A stretch of 64,000 bases of DNA from Ferrimonas lipolytica (GTDB taxonomy: Bacteria; Pseudomonadota; Gammaproteobacteria; Enterobacterales; Shewanellaceae), in the NCBI RefSeq assembly GCF_012295575.1, contig NZ_CP051180.1, forward strand, positions 2,170,001 through 2,234,000. Direction: 5' to 3'. The notes under the pieces are model-generated. The model was not told the DNA's origin and made no database searches. It saw only the letters and a program-made list of their open reading frames with translations. Positions 15,938 through 24,618 of the stretch are shown here, piece after piece; positions within the stretch are counted from its first letter, which is position 1; each line of letters opens with the position of its first letter. A program made the position numbers and the translations under genes.

Positions 15938-18259
15938 TCAGAAACCAAGCCCAAGTTGATTACTCAAAAGTTGATCAAAATCATCACCACTTAATGCCAG
16001 AATCGGCTCAACAATGGGTCGTATCTGTTTGTCGATGTAGTGGAAGTAATCTGGTGTTGCGGTTTCATCATCAATCGCAACCGCGCCGCTGCTGGTTATG
16101 AGGTAACGAATGGTACTGCCCTTGCGATAGCGGTTGCGACCCAGTTTACTGTTGGCTTGATTTGCCGCATATACATGAGGTGCATTAGCTTGATACTCCT
16201 CTAGATGGCGTCGTAAGCGCTTCTTATATACCAATTGCTGATCTAACTCTCCAGCCTGTACCTGAGCAACCAACGCTTTGATCAATGGCTTTATCGGCTG
16301 ATGAGTAAACCAAGCTTGATAAAGCTGCTGCTGAAACTCCCGTGCCAAAGGAGTCCAATCACTGCGAACGGTTTCCATCCCTTTAAAGGTCAGTTGCAGC
16401 TGCTCGCCATCAGCAACGGCTCCAACATAGCGCTTTTTCGAGCCTTTCTCTGAACCGCGAATGGTTGGCATAAAAAAGTGGCTAAAGTGAGATTCATACT
16501 CCAGCTCTAACGCACTGGTTAATCCAAGCTGTTGTAACTCAATGTTCCAGTTGCGATTCACAAGTTCGACTAGGCTAGGGCCAATGACAGCCGCTTGCTC
16601 GCTAGATAAGTGGTCACCTACGTGAACAAAGGTCGAGTCGGTATCACCGTAGATCACTCGATAGCCCTCAGCTTCAATCCACTGCCGCGTCTGCTTCATG
16701 ATCTGATGTCCTCGTAAGGTGATTGAACTGGCTAAATGAGGGTGATGGAAGCGACAGCCTGCCGCACCAAGGACGCCGTAGAAAGAGTTCATAAGGATCT
16801 TAATTGCTTGGGACAGCGGTTTATCGTTTGCGAGTTTGGCTTGCTCCCGTTGCTGTGCTAATTCGGTAACGATCGCTGGCAAACAGTGGTAGTGACGATG
16901 AAACTTAGCACCACGAAATCCTTCAACTTGTAACTCTGGCGGAGCAACTGCTCCGGTCACCATTCCCATTGGGTCGATTAGGAAGGAGCGGATAATCGAT
17001 GGGTACAAACTTTTAAAGTCCAACACCAATACATGCTGGAACCGGCCCGGTACCGAATCCATCACATAGCCTCCTGGGCTCGGAGCAATGTCGGTATCAG
17101 TTAAGGTTGGGGCAATAAAACCGGCACGGTGTAATTGCGGTAGATAACGAAAGGTAAAGGCTGCAACTGATCCACCGAGACGATCCAATTCGATACCGGT
17201 GATTTGACCACGTGCGAGGATGAATTCAAGCAGCTTCGTTTTCTCAAAAATACGCCACACTAACTCGCAGTCTTTGAGGTTGTAGTGGGCCAGCGCAGGT
17301 TTGTCGTGGTGAAAATTATGCTCAATCTCCCCCATGCGATTAGCGCTGTCATTGCAGGCTTTGCCTTCACCGAGCAACTCGAAGGCAACATTATCTAAAG
17401 CGAAGCTATCAAAATGATAAAACGCCGCTCGTAACCATTCGATCCCATCCAGCACCAAACGGCCGCATATATTGCACTCGCGTCCCGGTCCCGCTTTGCC
17501 TTGCCAGCGGGGTTCGCTACCGTCGCGGCCAAGGCTCAAGCGCAGGCCGTGGGCTTTGGCTCGCCGCTCCAACAAGGCGATGTCGAAACTAGCAACCGCC
17601 CAGCCGATGATGCCATCGGGATCAAAGCGTTCAAACCAGTCTAATGTTGCCCGTAATAACGCCACTTCATCGGCAACAAAATGGAGGTAGTCTGCACTAG
17701 GTTGCAACGGCGGTTCGCCAATCATCAGCACCCGCTTATCTGCATTACTATAGAAAGCAATGCTATATAAAATGCCGTCGCGGCTGCATTCTATATCAAG
17801 GGAAACCAGTTTCGGTCTATGGGTTGGATTAGCCGGTTTGGCAGCAACAATGCAATTATCGTTAGCCCTTGCTGCCATACCGCCACGAATATAGCGTTCC
17901 ATCAAATAGCGATCGCAGCTACGAATATCCGCTTCCAACAACGGCAACTGCTGTTGTTCAGCAAACTGCCGCACTTGTTGCCATAGGCTCTGCTTATATA
18001 CGTAGAGTGCAACTTGGGGGCGCAGCTCAAAGTCACGAGCGGTTATCGGTTTGAGTTCCCACCCGCTTTGTCCGGCAAGCAATGTGCGCCAACGGGGCTC
18101 ATCAGCCTTATTAATAAACCCTTGCCACGGTTGCTCTGGCACAATCAGGCACCGCGGTTTGTTGGCACCGCTCAACCAATAAATCAACTCCAGCCCGGTG
18201 GCTGTCGCGCGCTGTTCGCGACCGAGCAACCAGCCATCGACAATAACTTCGTTTTTCAT
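15938..18259 (-). CDS. polB: DNA polymerase II
   Basis: A 773-residue family-B DNA polymerase, the SOS-inducible replicative bypass and restart enzyme. The 3'-5' exonuclease motif I is LVSLDIECSRDG (D155, E157), with exo II FDPDGIIGWAVASFDIALL and exo III YNLKDCEL. Polymerase motifs are A DFKSLYPSII (414-423), B KILMNSFYGVLG (487-498) and C YGDTDS (537-542). All catalytic residues are intact and the length matches E. coli PolB (783). The ATG at 18259 is preferred over the one at 18298: it matches the family N terminus, and the longer frame would place the LexA-like box inside the gene. It is divergent from dinG. Confidence 0.95.
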   Translation of the reverse strand: MKNEVIVDGWLLGREQRATATGLELIYWLSGANKPRCLIVPEQPWQGFINKADEPRWRTLLAGQSGWELKPITARDFELRPQVALYVYKQSLWQQVRQFAEQQQLPLLEADIRSCDRYLMERYIRGGMAARANDNCIVAAKPANPTHRPKLVSLDIECSRDGILYSIAFYSNADKRVLMIGEPPLQPSADYLHFVADEVALLRATLDWFERFDPDGIIGWAVASFDIALLERRAKAHGLRLSLGRDGSEPRWQGKAGPGRECNICGRLVLDGIEWLRAAFYHFDSFALDNVAFELLGEGKACNDSANRMGEIEHNFHHDKPALAHYNLKDCELVWRIFEKTKLLEFILARGQITGIELDRLGGSVAAFTFRYLPQLHRAGFIAPTLTDTDIAPSPGGYVMDSVPGRFQHVLVLDFKSLYPSIIRSFLIDPMGMVTGAVAPPELQVEGFRGAKFHRHYHCLPAIVTELAQQREQAKLANDKPLSQAIKILMNSFYGVLGAAGCRFHHPHLASSITLRGHQIMKQTRQWIEAEGYRVIYGDTDSTFVHVGDHLSSEQAAVIGPSLVELVNRNWNIELQQLGLTSALELEYESHFSHFFMPTIRGSEKGSKKRYVGAVADGEQLQLTFKGMETVRSDWTPLAREFQQQLYQAWFTHQPIKPLIKALVAQVQAGELDQQLVYKKRLRRHLEEYQANAPHVYAANQANSKLGRNRYRKGSTIRYLITSSGAVAIDDETATPDYFHYIDKQIRPIVEPILALSGDDFDQLLSNQLGLGF

Positions 18260-18279
18260 CTGCCTATTGTCAGCAACCA

Positions 18280-18295
18280 CTGGTAATATGTACAG
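18280..18295. promoter_or_regulatory. LexA-type SOS box shared by polB and dinG
   Basis: CTGGTAATATGTACAG fits the gammaproteobacterial LexA pattern CTG-N10-CAG, with ACAG perfect and one mismatch in CTGT. It lies 21 bp upstream of the polB start and 36 bp upstream of the dinG start. Both genes are LexA-regulated in E. coli, although there they are not neighbours. Confidence 0.75.
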
Positions 18296-18330
18296 CAATT
18301 ATCTGTCTCTCTCGGAATATCGGATCGCCA

Positions 18331-20406
18331 ATGCTCAGTGACAAAGTCAAAGCCGCTACCCGCGCTGCTTACAACAACATCGCCGAGGCGATCCCAAACT
18401 TTGTCCGCCGCAAAGAGCAAAATTACCTAATTGCTGAAATAGCCAAGACCTTTGCCGGCAGTTACGATAAGAATCGCCGGATTGTGGTGTGCCAAGCCGG
18501 CACCGGTACTGGCAAATCGCTGGCCTATGCCTTAGGAGCATTACCACTGGCCGTTGCCACCGGTAAAAAGATCTGCATCTCAACCGCAACCGTCGCACTG
18601 CAGGAACAGTTGGTAAACAAAGATCTGCCGCTACTGCAACGACACAGCGGCTTAGAGTTCAAGTACGGCTTGGCTAAAGGTCGTAATCGTTATGTCTGTT
18701 TATCCAAACTGGAACTGCTGGCCGGTGAGGTTCCTACGGATCAACAAGCACTGTTCGACACCAAACCTGCTGATGGTGATGTAAAGCTATTGCAGCGTTT
18801 GCACACTGCCTATCACGAAGGCAAATGGGATGGCGAAGTCGACTCGGTGCCAGAGCCGGTGCCAGATTATCTTTGGAGCCAAATCGGTTCAGACAAACAC
18901 AGCTGCAATCGCCAACTGCCTGCCCACCGTCAGTGTCCATTCCATAAAAGCCGCGAAGATATGGATAGCTGGGATGTATTGATCATCAACCATAGCTTGC
19001 TCATGGCGGATCTCGAACTGGGCGGCGGGGTGATTCTGCCCGACCCCGACAGCATGTATTACGTCTTGGATGAAGCGCATCACCTCCCCCAAGTCGCACG
19101 CGACTTTTCCGCCGCCAATGCCCAGTTAAAAGGCTCGATTGAAGCGCTGAATAAATTAGAGAAGCTAGCCCACAAACTGGCCAAAGAGCTGGCATCTGAT
19201 AAAGCAGCCATCCTCGCCGGCGATCTGAGCGAAGAGATCAGCAATCAAAGCGAAGGCATCAACCATCTGCAATCCTTTTGCGATAATAACCTGCAACTGT
19301 TTAACAACGAAGACCGACGCCATCGCTTTATCGGGGGCGAACTGCCCGACGCTATTGTCACGTTAGCCGAGAACTTGATGAAGTCCTCCAATGAGTCGAT
19401 GAAGAAACTGGGTAAACTGCAACAGATGCTAATGGAAGCCATTAAGGACGGCGATCTTAAAAGCCACAAGGCTGAGCCATTGGTCACTGAAGCTGGCTTT
19501 TCGATGCAGCGGTTAGAGGGACAAAATTGCACCTGGATGATGCTTGCCAAGCCAGTACCAGAACGCGGTGCACCGCAAGCTCGCTGGATCGAGAAATTAG
19601 AAGGCAAGCGCGACGACTTCCTCTTTTGTGCCTCTCCTATCGAGATCGGCTTTATGCTGGAAGATATGTTGTGGAGCAAAGCCGCTGGGGTTGCATTGAT
19701 GTCGGCCACGCTGATGGCACTAGGCAGCTTTGAGCACTATCGCCATCAGGTTGGTCTGCGTGGCGACGACGGCACTCGCTTTATTGACCTACCATCCCCA
19801 TTTGATTACCAACAAAATGCGACCTTGTTTATTCCTAAAATGGAAGTCGAACCGACCAGCGATGCCTTCGGTGATACCCTCAACAAGATGATTCCGGAGC
19901 TACTGGAAGAACAGCAAGCCAGCTTGGTGTTGTTTACCTCCTATCGTCAAATGGAAGGCGTGGCGGAATCATTACGACGATTTAAACGCCTACCGGTATT
20001 AGTGCAAGGCGAGTCACCACGGCAAGATCTTATTCGCGAACACAAAGCGCGGATCGATGCCGGTAAGCCATCAATCTTATTTGGTACAGGCAGTTTTTCC
20101 GAAGGGATGGATTTACCTGGAGATTACCTAACCAACCTAATTATTACCCGTTTACCGTTTGCAGTACCGACATCACCGGTAGACCAAGCCCACGCTGAAT
20201 ACATTAAAGTACGCGGCGGTAACCCATTTTTACAGCTAACGGTACCCGATGCGGCAAAAAAACTGGTGCAAGCGTGCGGGCGCTTACTGCGCAACGAACA
20301 GGATTATGGCAGGATCACCATCCTCGACCGACGTTTAGTAAGTAAACGTTATGGCAGCTCTTTAATGGAATCTCTGCCGCCTTATCGTCGCCATATTGAA
20401 TATTGA
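18331..20406 (+). CDS. dinG: ATP-dependent DNA helicase DinG
   Basis: A 691-residue XPD-like superfamily 2 helicase of the DNA-damage response, which unwinds 5'-3' and resolves R-loops. Walker A is CQAGTGTGKS (about 54-63), the DEAH box is YVLDEAHHLP, and the C-terminal helicase motifs include LMSATL, GTGSFSEGMDLPG and QACGRLLRNEQDYG. The Fe-S region holds C123 (RYVCLSK), C192 (KHSCNRQ) and C202 (HRQCPFH). E. coli DinG uses four cysteines, so one ligand position appears to lack Cys here, and a nearby His (H199) might substitute (inference). It is divergent from polB and shares the LexA-like box. Confidence 0.94.
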   Translation: MLSDKVKAATRAAYNNIAEAIPNFVRRKEQNYLIAEIAKTFAGSYDKNRRIVVCQAGTGTGKSLAYALGALPLAVATGKKICISTATVALQEQLVNKDLPLLQRHSGLEFKYGLAKGRNRYVCLSKLELLAGEVPTDQQALFDTKPADGDVKLLQRLHTAYHEGKWDGEVDSVPEPVPDYLWSQIGSDKHSCNRQLPAHRQCPFHKSREDMDSWDVLIINHSLLMADLELGGGVILPDPDSMYYVLDEAHHLPQVARDFSAANAQLKGSIEALNKLEKLAHKLAKELASDKAAILAGDLSEEISNQSEGINHLQSFCDNNLQLFNNEDRRHRFIGGELPDAIVTLAENLMKSSNESMKKLGKLQQMLMEAIKDGDLKSHKAEPLVTEAGFSMQRLEGQNCTWMMLAKPVPERGAPQARWIEKLEGKRDDFLFCASPIEIGFMLEDMLWSKAAGVALMSATLMALGSFEHYRHQVGLRGDDGTRFIDLPSPFDYQQNATLFIPKMEVEPTSDAFGDTLNKMIPELLEEQQASLVLFTSYRQMEGVAESLRRFKRLPVLVQGESPRQDLIREHKARIDAGKPSILFGTGSFSEGMDLPGDYLTNLIITRLPFAVPTSPVDQAHAEYIKVRGGNPFLQLTVPDAAKKLVQACGRLLRNEQDYGRITILDRRLVSKRYGSSLMESLPPYRRHIEY

Positions 20407-20430
20407 GCCTAGCTCAGAAGGAGTATTACA

Positions 20431-21204
20431 TTGGAGTTGGCTCTCTCACTGGAGGTTATCTCAGCATTAGCTGCGGTCGCATTTGTTGCCGGATTTGTTG
20501 ATGCTATTGCCGGTGGCGGTGGCTTACTGACCATCCCAGCACTACTTACTGCCGGGCTACCTCCGCATCTAGCACTCGGCACCAATAAGTTAGCGGCTAG
20601 TTTCGGCTCCGCAACTGCCGGTTGGACCTTCTATAAAAAGCAGCTATTTACGCCCGCCTTTTGGAAACGCTCGGTTATCGGTACCTTTATTGGTGCTGCG
20701 GCCGGCACCCTGTTTGTCAGTGTGGTTAGCGTCGATTGGCTCGACAAGCTGTTGCCACTGCTGATTATGGGTATTGCCATTTACACCCTGTTTGGGCCAA
20801 ACCCAAAAGAGGAACAGAACCAACTGCCAAAACGGGATAACAAGCTATTTAGAACCCAATGGATACAGGGATTAAGTATCGGCTTTTATGATGGTTTTGC
20901 TGGCCCAGGAACCGGCGCCTTTTGGACGGTATCAAACATGATGCTGTACCGAATCAATATCATGCTGAGCTCGGGTTTAGCCCGCTCAATGAACTTTGTC
21001 AGCAACGCCACTTCATTAGGCTTCTTTATCGCACTTGGCCATGTCAATTTTGGTATTGGTATCGCAATGGGCGTTGCATTGATGGGCGGAGCCTGGCTCG
21101 GTGCCCATTCAGCCATTCGCTTTGGCAGCCGCTTTATTCGACCGGTGTTTATCACTGTGGTCATGATTATCGCCGCCAAGCTCGCTTGGAATGCGTGGTT
21201 ATGA
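20431..21204 (+). CDS. TSUP family (YfcA/TauE-like) membrane permease
   Basis: A 257-residue protein with about eight membrane helices of the TauE/SafE (TSUP) family. The family signature FVDAIAGGGGLLTIPALLTAGLPPHLALGTNKL is at residues 22-54, and the second half repeats it weakly (GFYDGFAGPGTGAFW). E. coli YfcA is the closest type known to me. TSUP proteins move sulfur-containing or organic anions; the substrate is unknown. Translation starts at TTG (20431), with AAGGAG seven bases before it. The stop overlaps the priC start (ATGA), so the two are likely co-translated, and dinG ends 24 bp upstream. Confidence 0.88.
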   Translation: MELALSLEVISALAAVAFVAGFVDAIAGGGGLLTIPALLTAGLPPHLALGTNKLAASFGSATAGWTFYKKQLFTPAFWKRSVIGTFIGAAAGTLFVSVVSVDWLDKLLPLLIMGIAIYTLFGPNPKEEQNQLPKRDNKLFRTQWIQGLSIGFYDGFAGPGTGAFWTVSNMMLYRINIMLSSGLARSMNFVSNATSLGFFIALGHVNFGIGIAMGVALMGGAWLGAHSAIRFGSRFIRPVFITVVMIIAAKLAWNAWL

Positions 21205-21827
21205 AGCTATCCCAGCTAGATCAGTTACGCGCAAAGCTGGCTGAGCTAGAGCGTCATGTTTATCAACACGACGCGCAGCTGTCAGACAATGATAAAAAGT
21301 GGCTTAACAATAAAAATCGCTTTCACGATCAATTGTTTGAACAACAAGGTGCTACACTCGCTGGCTGCCTCGCGGTGATGAAAAAAGATCTGCAACAAAT
21401 TGAGCAGATGATAACCATCAACGTCAAAGGCGATGCCTTAGATCTGGCGTGCCAACGGTTCGGCAATCGCTTTCAAGCGGTAATGCAAGCCATCGCTAAT
21501 ACCAGTACGGTAAAACGCGGCTTACAACAAACCGCACGACGCCGCAGTCGTTCACGAAACGATAGCCAATACCAATGGATTGCACGCTCTGTAATGAATT
21601 CAAGCCACCAGTTGTATGCGGAACTTCGCAAACATCAAAATTGGGATGGCCAATTACAGCAAAGGATCCTTGAATTAGAACAAAATCTTGATGATCATCA
21701 GGGTAAAGATAAAATCGCTCATCAGAATCTAATATTAACTACCCATCAACGGTTAGGAAAATGCCGTCAGGCTATTAGTTACATCGAGCAACGTATCGCA
21801 TGGCTAGAGAAGAAAAGCTATGATTAA
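21201..21827 (+). CDS. priC: Primosomal replication protein PriC
   Basis: A 208-residue, mostly helical, basic protein of the PriC (primosomal protein N'') family, which reloads DnaB at stalled forks. The family feature RFHDQLFEQQGATLAGCL follows the N-terminal helix LDQLRAKLAELERHV, and the C-terminal half has regularly spaced basic and aromatic residues (QLYAELRKHQNWDGQLQQRILELE). The start is the ATG at 21201, overlapping the TSUP stop; the frame stays open far upstream inside the TSUP gene but that part is a shadow. It is longer than E. coli PriC (175) with a basic RRRSRSR insertion near residues 114-120. Sequence conservation of PriC is low, so the call is good but not certain. Confidence 0.8.
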   Translation: MKLSQLDQLRAKLAELERHVYQHDAQLSDNDKKWLNNKNRFHDQLFEQQGATLAGCLAVMKKDLQQIEQMITINVKGDALDLACQRFGNRFQAVMQAIANTSTVKRGLQQTARRRSRSRNDSQYQWIARSVMNSSHQLYAELRKHQNWDGQLQQRILELEQNLDDHQGKDKIAHQNLILTTHQRLGKCRQAISYIEQRIAWLEKKSYD

Positions 21828-21843
21828 CCACTTAGGAGCTCCA

Positions 21844-22662
21844 ATGAAAAAGGCACTTGCTACTGCTATTCTGGCGATCAGTCCGATCACCTTTGCAGGC
21901 ACCTTAACTATCCCGCAAGAATTTGAGTTTATTGCCATCAATGGTAAAACCGTAAGCTCCTCCATGTTTAGCCACAATGACGAAGAGAAGTTGGTTGATG
22001 GCGAAAACAAGGTGGCGTTGCAGTACAAAGACCTAATCCGCGAAGAGATTGGTGATGGTCACGTTAAGGTTTCTTCCGCACCATTTGTTATCACATTCGA
22101 TGCCGATGCCGATTTAGATTACAAACTCAAATCTGCAGCCAAGCTGACTGATCAGGCCGAAGCTGAAGCTTACGCCGTTAAGCCTATGGTTGTGGTAAAA
22201 GATGAAAACGGTAAGCAAGTAAGCCTAGAGGTGGTACACACGGCCAGCCACGATCGCGGTATCTTCAACCAGCTGATGGGAGTTTACCCAACTGCCCAGC
22301 AAGAATCTGTTGCTGCAACAGGAGGCGCACAGGTTGCGCAGGCAGTAAGCCCGATGGCAGCTGCAACCGCACCAGCGGGCACTGTTGCCGTCGCTGCTGC
22401 CGCAGCACCTACCGTTGTGGTCGCGCCAGCGCCAACCGTAGCCAACCAACCACACAGCATGCTGCAATACTGGTGGAGTGAAGCCGATGCCGCTACTCGT
22501 GCTGGCTTTACCAGCTGGGCTGTACAACACTTGGTTAGTACCGATGCCCCTAAAGCAAGCAACGGCGACAATCAAGCCGAAAACATGTTGCGTTACTGGT
22601 TCCTAAAAGCCGATGAGTCTACTCGTAAAACCTTTATGAGCTGGGCTATCCAGAACCTGTAA
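21844..22662 (+). CDS. DUF2057 family exported protein with duplicated C-terminal motif
   Basis: A 272-residue exported protein. The ATG at 21844 follows GGAG and begins a signal peptide (MKKALATAILAISPITFAG). Residues 20-150 are the DUF2057 (YccT-type) domain: LTIPQEFEFIAINGK, DGENKVALQYKD, SAPFVITFDA. An Ala/Pro/Val-rich linker (about 165-200) follows. The C-terminal end carries two copies of a 25-residue motif, at 206-230 and 248-272, both fitting MLxYWxxxADxxTRxxFxSWAxQxL. Proteins of this family are periplasmic or surface-associated and of unknown function. It starts 16 bp after priC and ends at a strong terminator. Confidence 0.85.
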   Translation: MKKALATAILAISPITFAGTLTIPQEFEFIAINGKTVSSSMFSHNDEEKLVDGENKVALQYKDLIREEIGDGHVKVSSAPFVITFDADADLDYKLKSAAKLTDQAEAEAYAVKPMVVVKDENGKQVSLEVVHTASHDRGIFNQLMGVYPTAQQESVAATGGAQVAQAVSPMAAATAPAGTVAVAAAAAPTVVVAPAPTVANQPHSMLQYWWSEADAATRAGFTSWAVQHLVSTDAPKASNGDNQAENMLRYWFLKADESTRKTFMSWAIQNL

Positions 22663-22670
22663 TCATCAAC

Positions 22671-22704
22671 GTCAGCCGAGCTTTTGCTCGGCTGACTTGT
22701 TTTT
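22671..22704 (+). terminator. Rho-independent terminator after the DUF2057 gene
   Basis: GTCAGCCGAGC (22671-22681) and GCTCGGCTGAC (22686-22696) form a perfect 11-bp stem with a TTTT loop, followed by TTGTTTTT. It closes the dinG-TSUP-priC-DUF2057 run only 7 bp before the next start. Confidence 0.93.
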
Positions 22705-22710
22705 ATCACG

Positions 22711-23616
22711 ATGCTGCCTTCGGTTTACCACCCCATCTATTCGCAGTTGCCATTGCCCGCGACGCACCGCTACCCCATACAGAAATACCAACTGCTGTAC
22801 CACCATTTACTGCAACAGCAACTCATCGACCAGCACAGCTGTATGGAAGCTAAGCCCCTTTCAGCAGATCTGATTAAGCGTGTCCATCAACATGACTACG
22901 TTGATGCAGTACTCAGTGGCCGCTTGGATCGCAAAGCGGAACGGCGTATTGGCTTCCCCTGGAGTAAACAACTCGCTCGGCGTTGCCTAATCTCCTGCGG
23001 CGGCACTTGGCAAACAGCACAGTTGGCCCTTCAACACGGGATCGCCCTGCACCTTTGCGGTGGCTATCACCACGCCCACTTCGATTTTGGTTCTGGCTAT
23101 TGCGTCTTTAACGACTTAGTTATTGCGGCACAATTATCACTGGATGAGCAATTAGCAGAAAAGGTGATGATCATCGACTGCGATGTGCATCAAGGTGACG
23201 GTACCGCCACCCTTACTGCCAACAATGCCAATATTATTAGTGTCTCAGTGCATTGCCAACGAAACTTCCCCGCGCGCAAAGCGCAGTCGGATATCGACAT
23301 CGGTTTGGACAACCATAGCGACGACACCAGCTATCTAAATGTCTTGGCTGAAGTCATTCCTTGGGCGTTAGCACTACATCAGCCAGATTTGGTGATTTAT
23401 GATGCCGGAGTCGACATTCACCAGCATGACCGATTGGGTTACCTTGATATTACCGACGAAGGTTTGTATCGCCGCGATAAAATGATTATCGACCTGTGCC
23501 GCCTCCAAAAACTGCCACTGGCAGCAGTCATTGGAGGCGGGTATGCTGTTGATCAGAGAGAGCTAATTCCTAGGCATAGCCAACTCTTTCAAGCTGCATA
23601 TCGAAGTTGGCAATAA
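22711..23616 (+). CDS. Histone deacetylase family (acetylpolyamine amidohydrolase-like) hydrolase
   Basis: A 301-residue arginase/deacetylase-fold zinc hydrolase. Catalytic features are in place: the His dyad in CGGYHHAHFDFGSGYC (H120, H121), the zinc ligands D158 and H160 in DCDVHQGDGT, the third ligand D235 in YDAGVDIHQHDRLG, and VIGGGYAVD near the end. Bacterial members deacetylate small acetylated amines or proteins; the true substrate is not known. The N terminus SVYHPIYSQLPLPATHRYPIQKY is the usual family opening. The gene follows a terminator, so it has its own promoter or very close transcription start, and runs into the ComFB-like gene 17 bp later. Confidence 0.9.
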   Translation: MLPSVYHPIYSQLPLPATHRYPIQKYQLLYHHLLQQQLIDQHSCMEAKPLSADLIKRVHQHDYVDAVLSGRLDRKAERRIGFPWSKQLARRCLISCGGTWQTAQLALQHGIALHLCGGYHHAHFDFGSGYCVFNDLVIAAQLSLDEQLAEKVMIIDCDVHQGDGTATLTANNANIISVSVHCQRNFPARKAQSDIDIGLDNHSDDTSYLNVLAEVIPWALALHQPDLVIYDAGVDIHQHDRLGYLDITDEGLYRRDKMIIDLCRLQKLPLAAVIGGGYAVDQRELIPRHSQLFQAAYRSWQ

Positions 23617-23633
23617 CCACAGGTAGGGACGCT

Positions 23634-23897
23634 ATGGATTGGGATATCCGCAACTATTATGAATACTTGGTCAAAGAGGCGATCAATGAGCGCCGTCTTT
23701 ATAAAGCAATGACCGAAGATGAGCTAATGGATTTGTTGTGCTTAACTTTGAATCAACTTCCAGCCAAATATATCCGTTATCACATCGATATGGTCAACAG
23801 TCTCACGGTGGAGCAGCGCAACAAGTTGGATATTGAAGTCACACATGCGCTCGATAGCGCATTTAAGTACTTAGCCAGTAACCCAAGACAAGAATAA
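23634..23897 (+). CDS. ComFB-like small protein
   Basis: An 87-residue protein from the ATG at 23634, which has AGGGACG in front; the frame start at 23607 overlaps the deacetylase gene and is rejected. The core YYEYLVKEAINE...DLLCLTLNQLPAKYIRYHIDMV resembles late-competence protein ComFB (typically ..DIxALALNxLPPKYV). The usual cysteine cluster of ComFB is absent; only one Cys (in LLCLT) is present. Cyanobacterial ComFB proteins bind cyclic dinucleotides, but I do not extend this to the present protein. The role is unknown. It probably shares a transcript with the upstream deacetylase. Confidence 0.7.
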   Translation: MDWDIRNYYEYLVKEAINERRLYKAMTEDELMDLLCLTLNQLPAKYIRYHIDMVNSLTVEQRNKLDIEVTHALDSAFKYLASNPRQE

Positions 23898-23955
23898 TTG
23901 CATTTGTGGCAGCAGCCATTACCCTATGGCACCTAATTCCTCAATCAAGCTATAA

Positions 23956-24618
23956 ATGAAGATCCTGCTGTCTGCCGCATTACTGCTCATTGCCTGCGTT
24001 ACCAATGCAGCGCCTGTTGAATACACCGCCAGTTACCGAGCCTCGAGTGCGGGACTGCCCTGCGGCAAGGGAACCCTTAGTTTAGTGGCATTAGAGAACG
24101 GTAAATACCAGTATCGAGCCGAAGGCAAAGCCTGCGTGCTGAGCCAATCGCTGGATCATCGCAGCCAATTTTCATTGATGCCGCTGCGGGGCGATAACTA
24201 CACCAGCAAATTCAAAGGTTGGTTTAGCAAGCGCTTACTGGAAGGTGAGAACATTGATGGCAGCTACAACGTAACACTTAATGGCGAACCACTAACTACC
24301 GAAGTATTTGCTGCGGCAGAGCTTGAGCCAACCATTATGATGTACCAGTTAGGGCACAGCAGCGAATCGCAGCAACTGAGTTATACCTGGGGCGAAGAAA
24401 CCCGCGATTACTGGTTTGAATACCTTGGTACCGAAACCATCGACACCGAGTTGGGCGAATTGCTAACCCATAAATACCGCCAGAAACATCCCAACGAAAG
24501 CCGGGTTGCCACCTTATGGTTTAGCCCCCAGCACGACGGCTTAATGGTAAAGGCCAAAGTCAGCCGTTTAGGGATCTCTTGGCTGCACTTTAAGATCACT
24601 GAGTACCAAATCCACTGA
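23956..24618 (+). CDS. DUF3108 family periplasmic protein
   Basis: A 220-residue exported protein. It has a signal peptide MKILLSAALLLIACVTNAA, then a beta-rich DUF3108 domain opening with EYTASYRASSAGLPCGKGTLSL and ending ATLWFSPQHDGLMVKAKVSRLGISWLHFKITEY. The conserved LWFSPQHDGLMVK resembles the family's closing motif. The family is of unknown function and is predicted to be a periplasmic barrel-like fold. Its stop overlaps the start of the DUF2919 gene (TGATG), so the two are probably translated together. Confidence 0.85.
   Translation: MKILLSAALLLIACVTNAAPVEYTASYRASSAGLPCGKGTLSLVALENGKYQYRAEGKACVLSQSLDHRSQFSLMPLRGDNYTSKFKGWFSKRLLEGENIDGSYNVTLNGEPLTTEVFAAAELEPTIMMYQLGHSSESQQLSYTWGEETRDYWFEYLGTETIDTELGELLTHKYRQKHPNESRVATLWFSPQHDGLMVKAKVSRLGISWLHFKITEYQIH

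Noticed and set aside
19245-19709. 154-codon antisense frame within dinG
   Set aside because: It is opposite intact helicase coding sequence and has no family features.
20922-21200. Upstream extension of the priC frame
   Set aside because: It lies wholly inside the TSUP permease gene in another frame; the ATG at 21201 overlapping the permease stop is the natural start.
22711-23616. Histone-deacetylase-like gene as transfer from a eukaryote
   Set aside because: This family is widespread in bacteria, and base composition matches the surroundings by eye.
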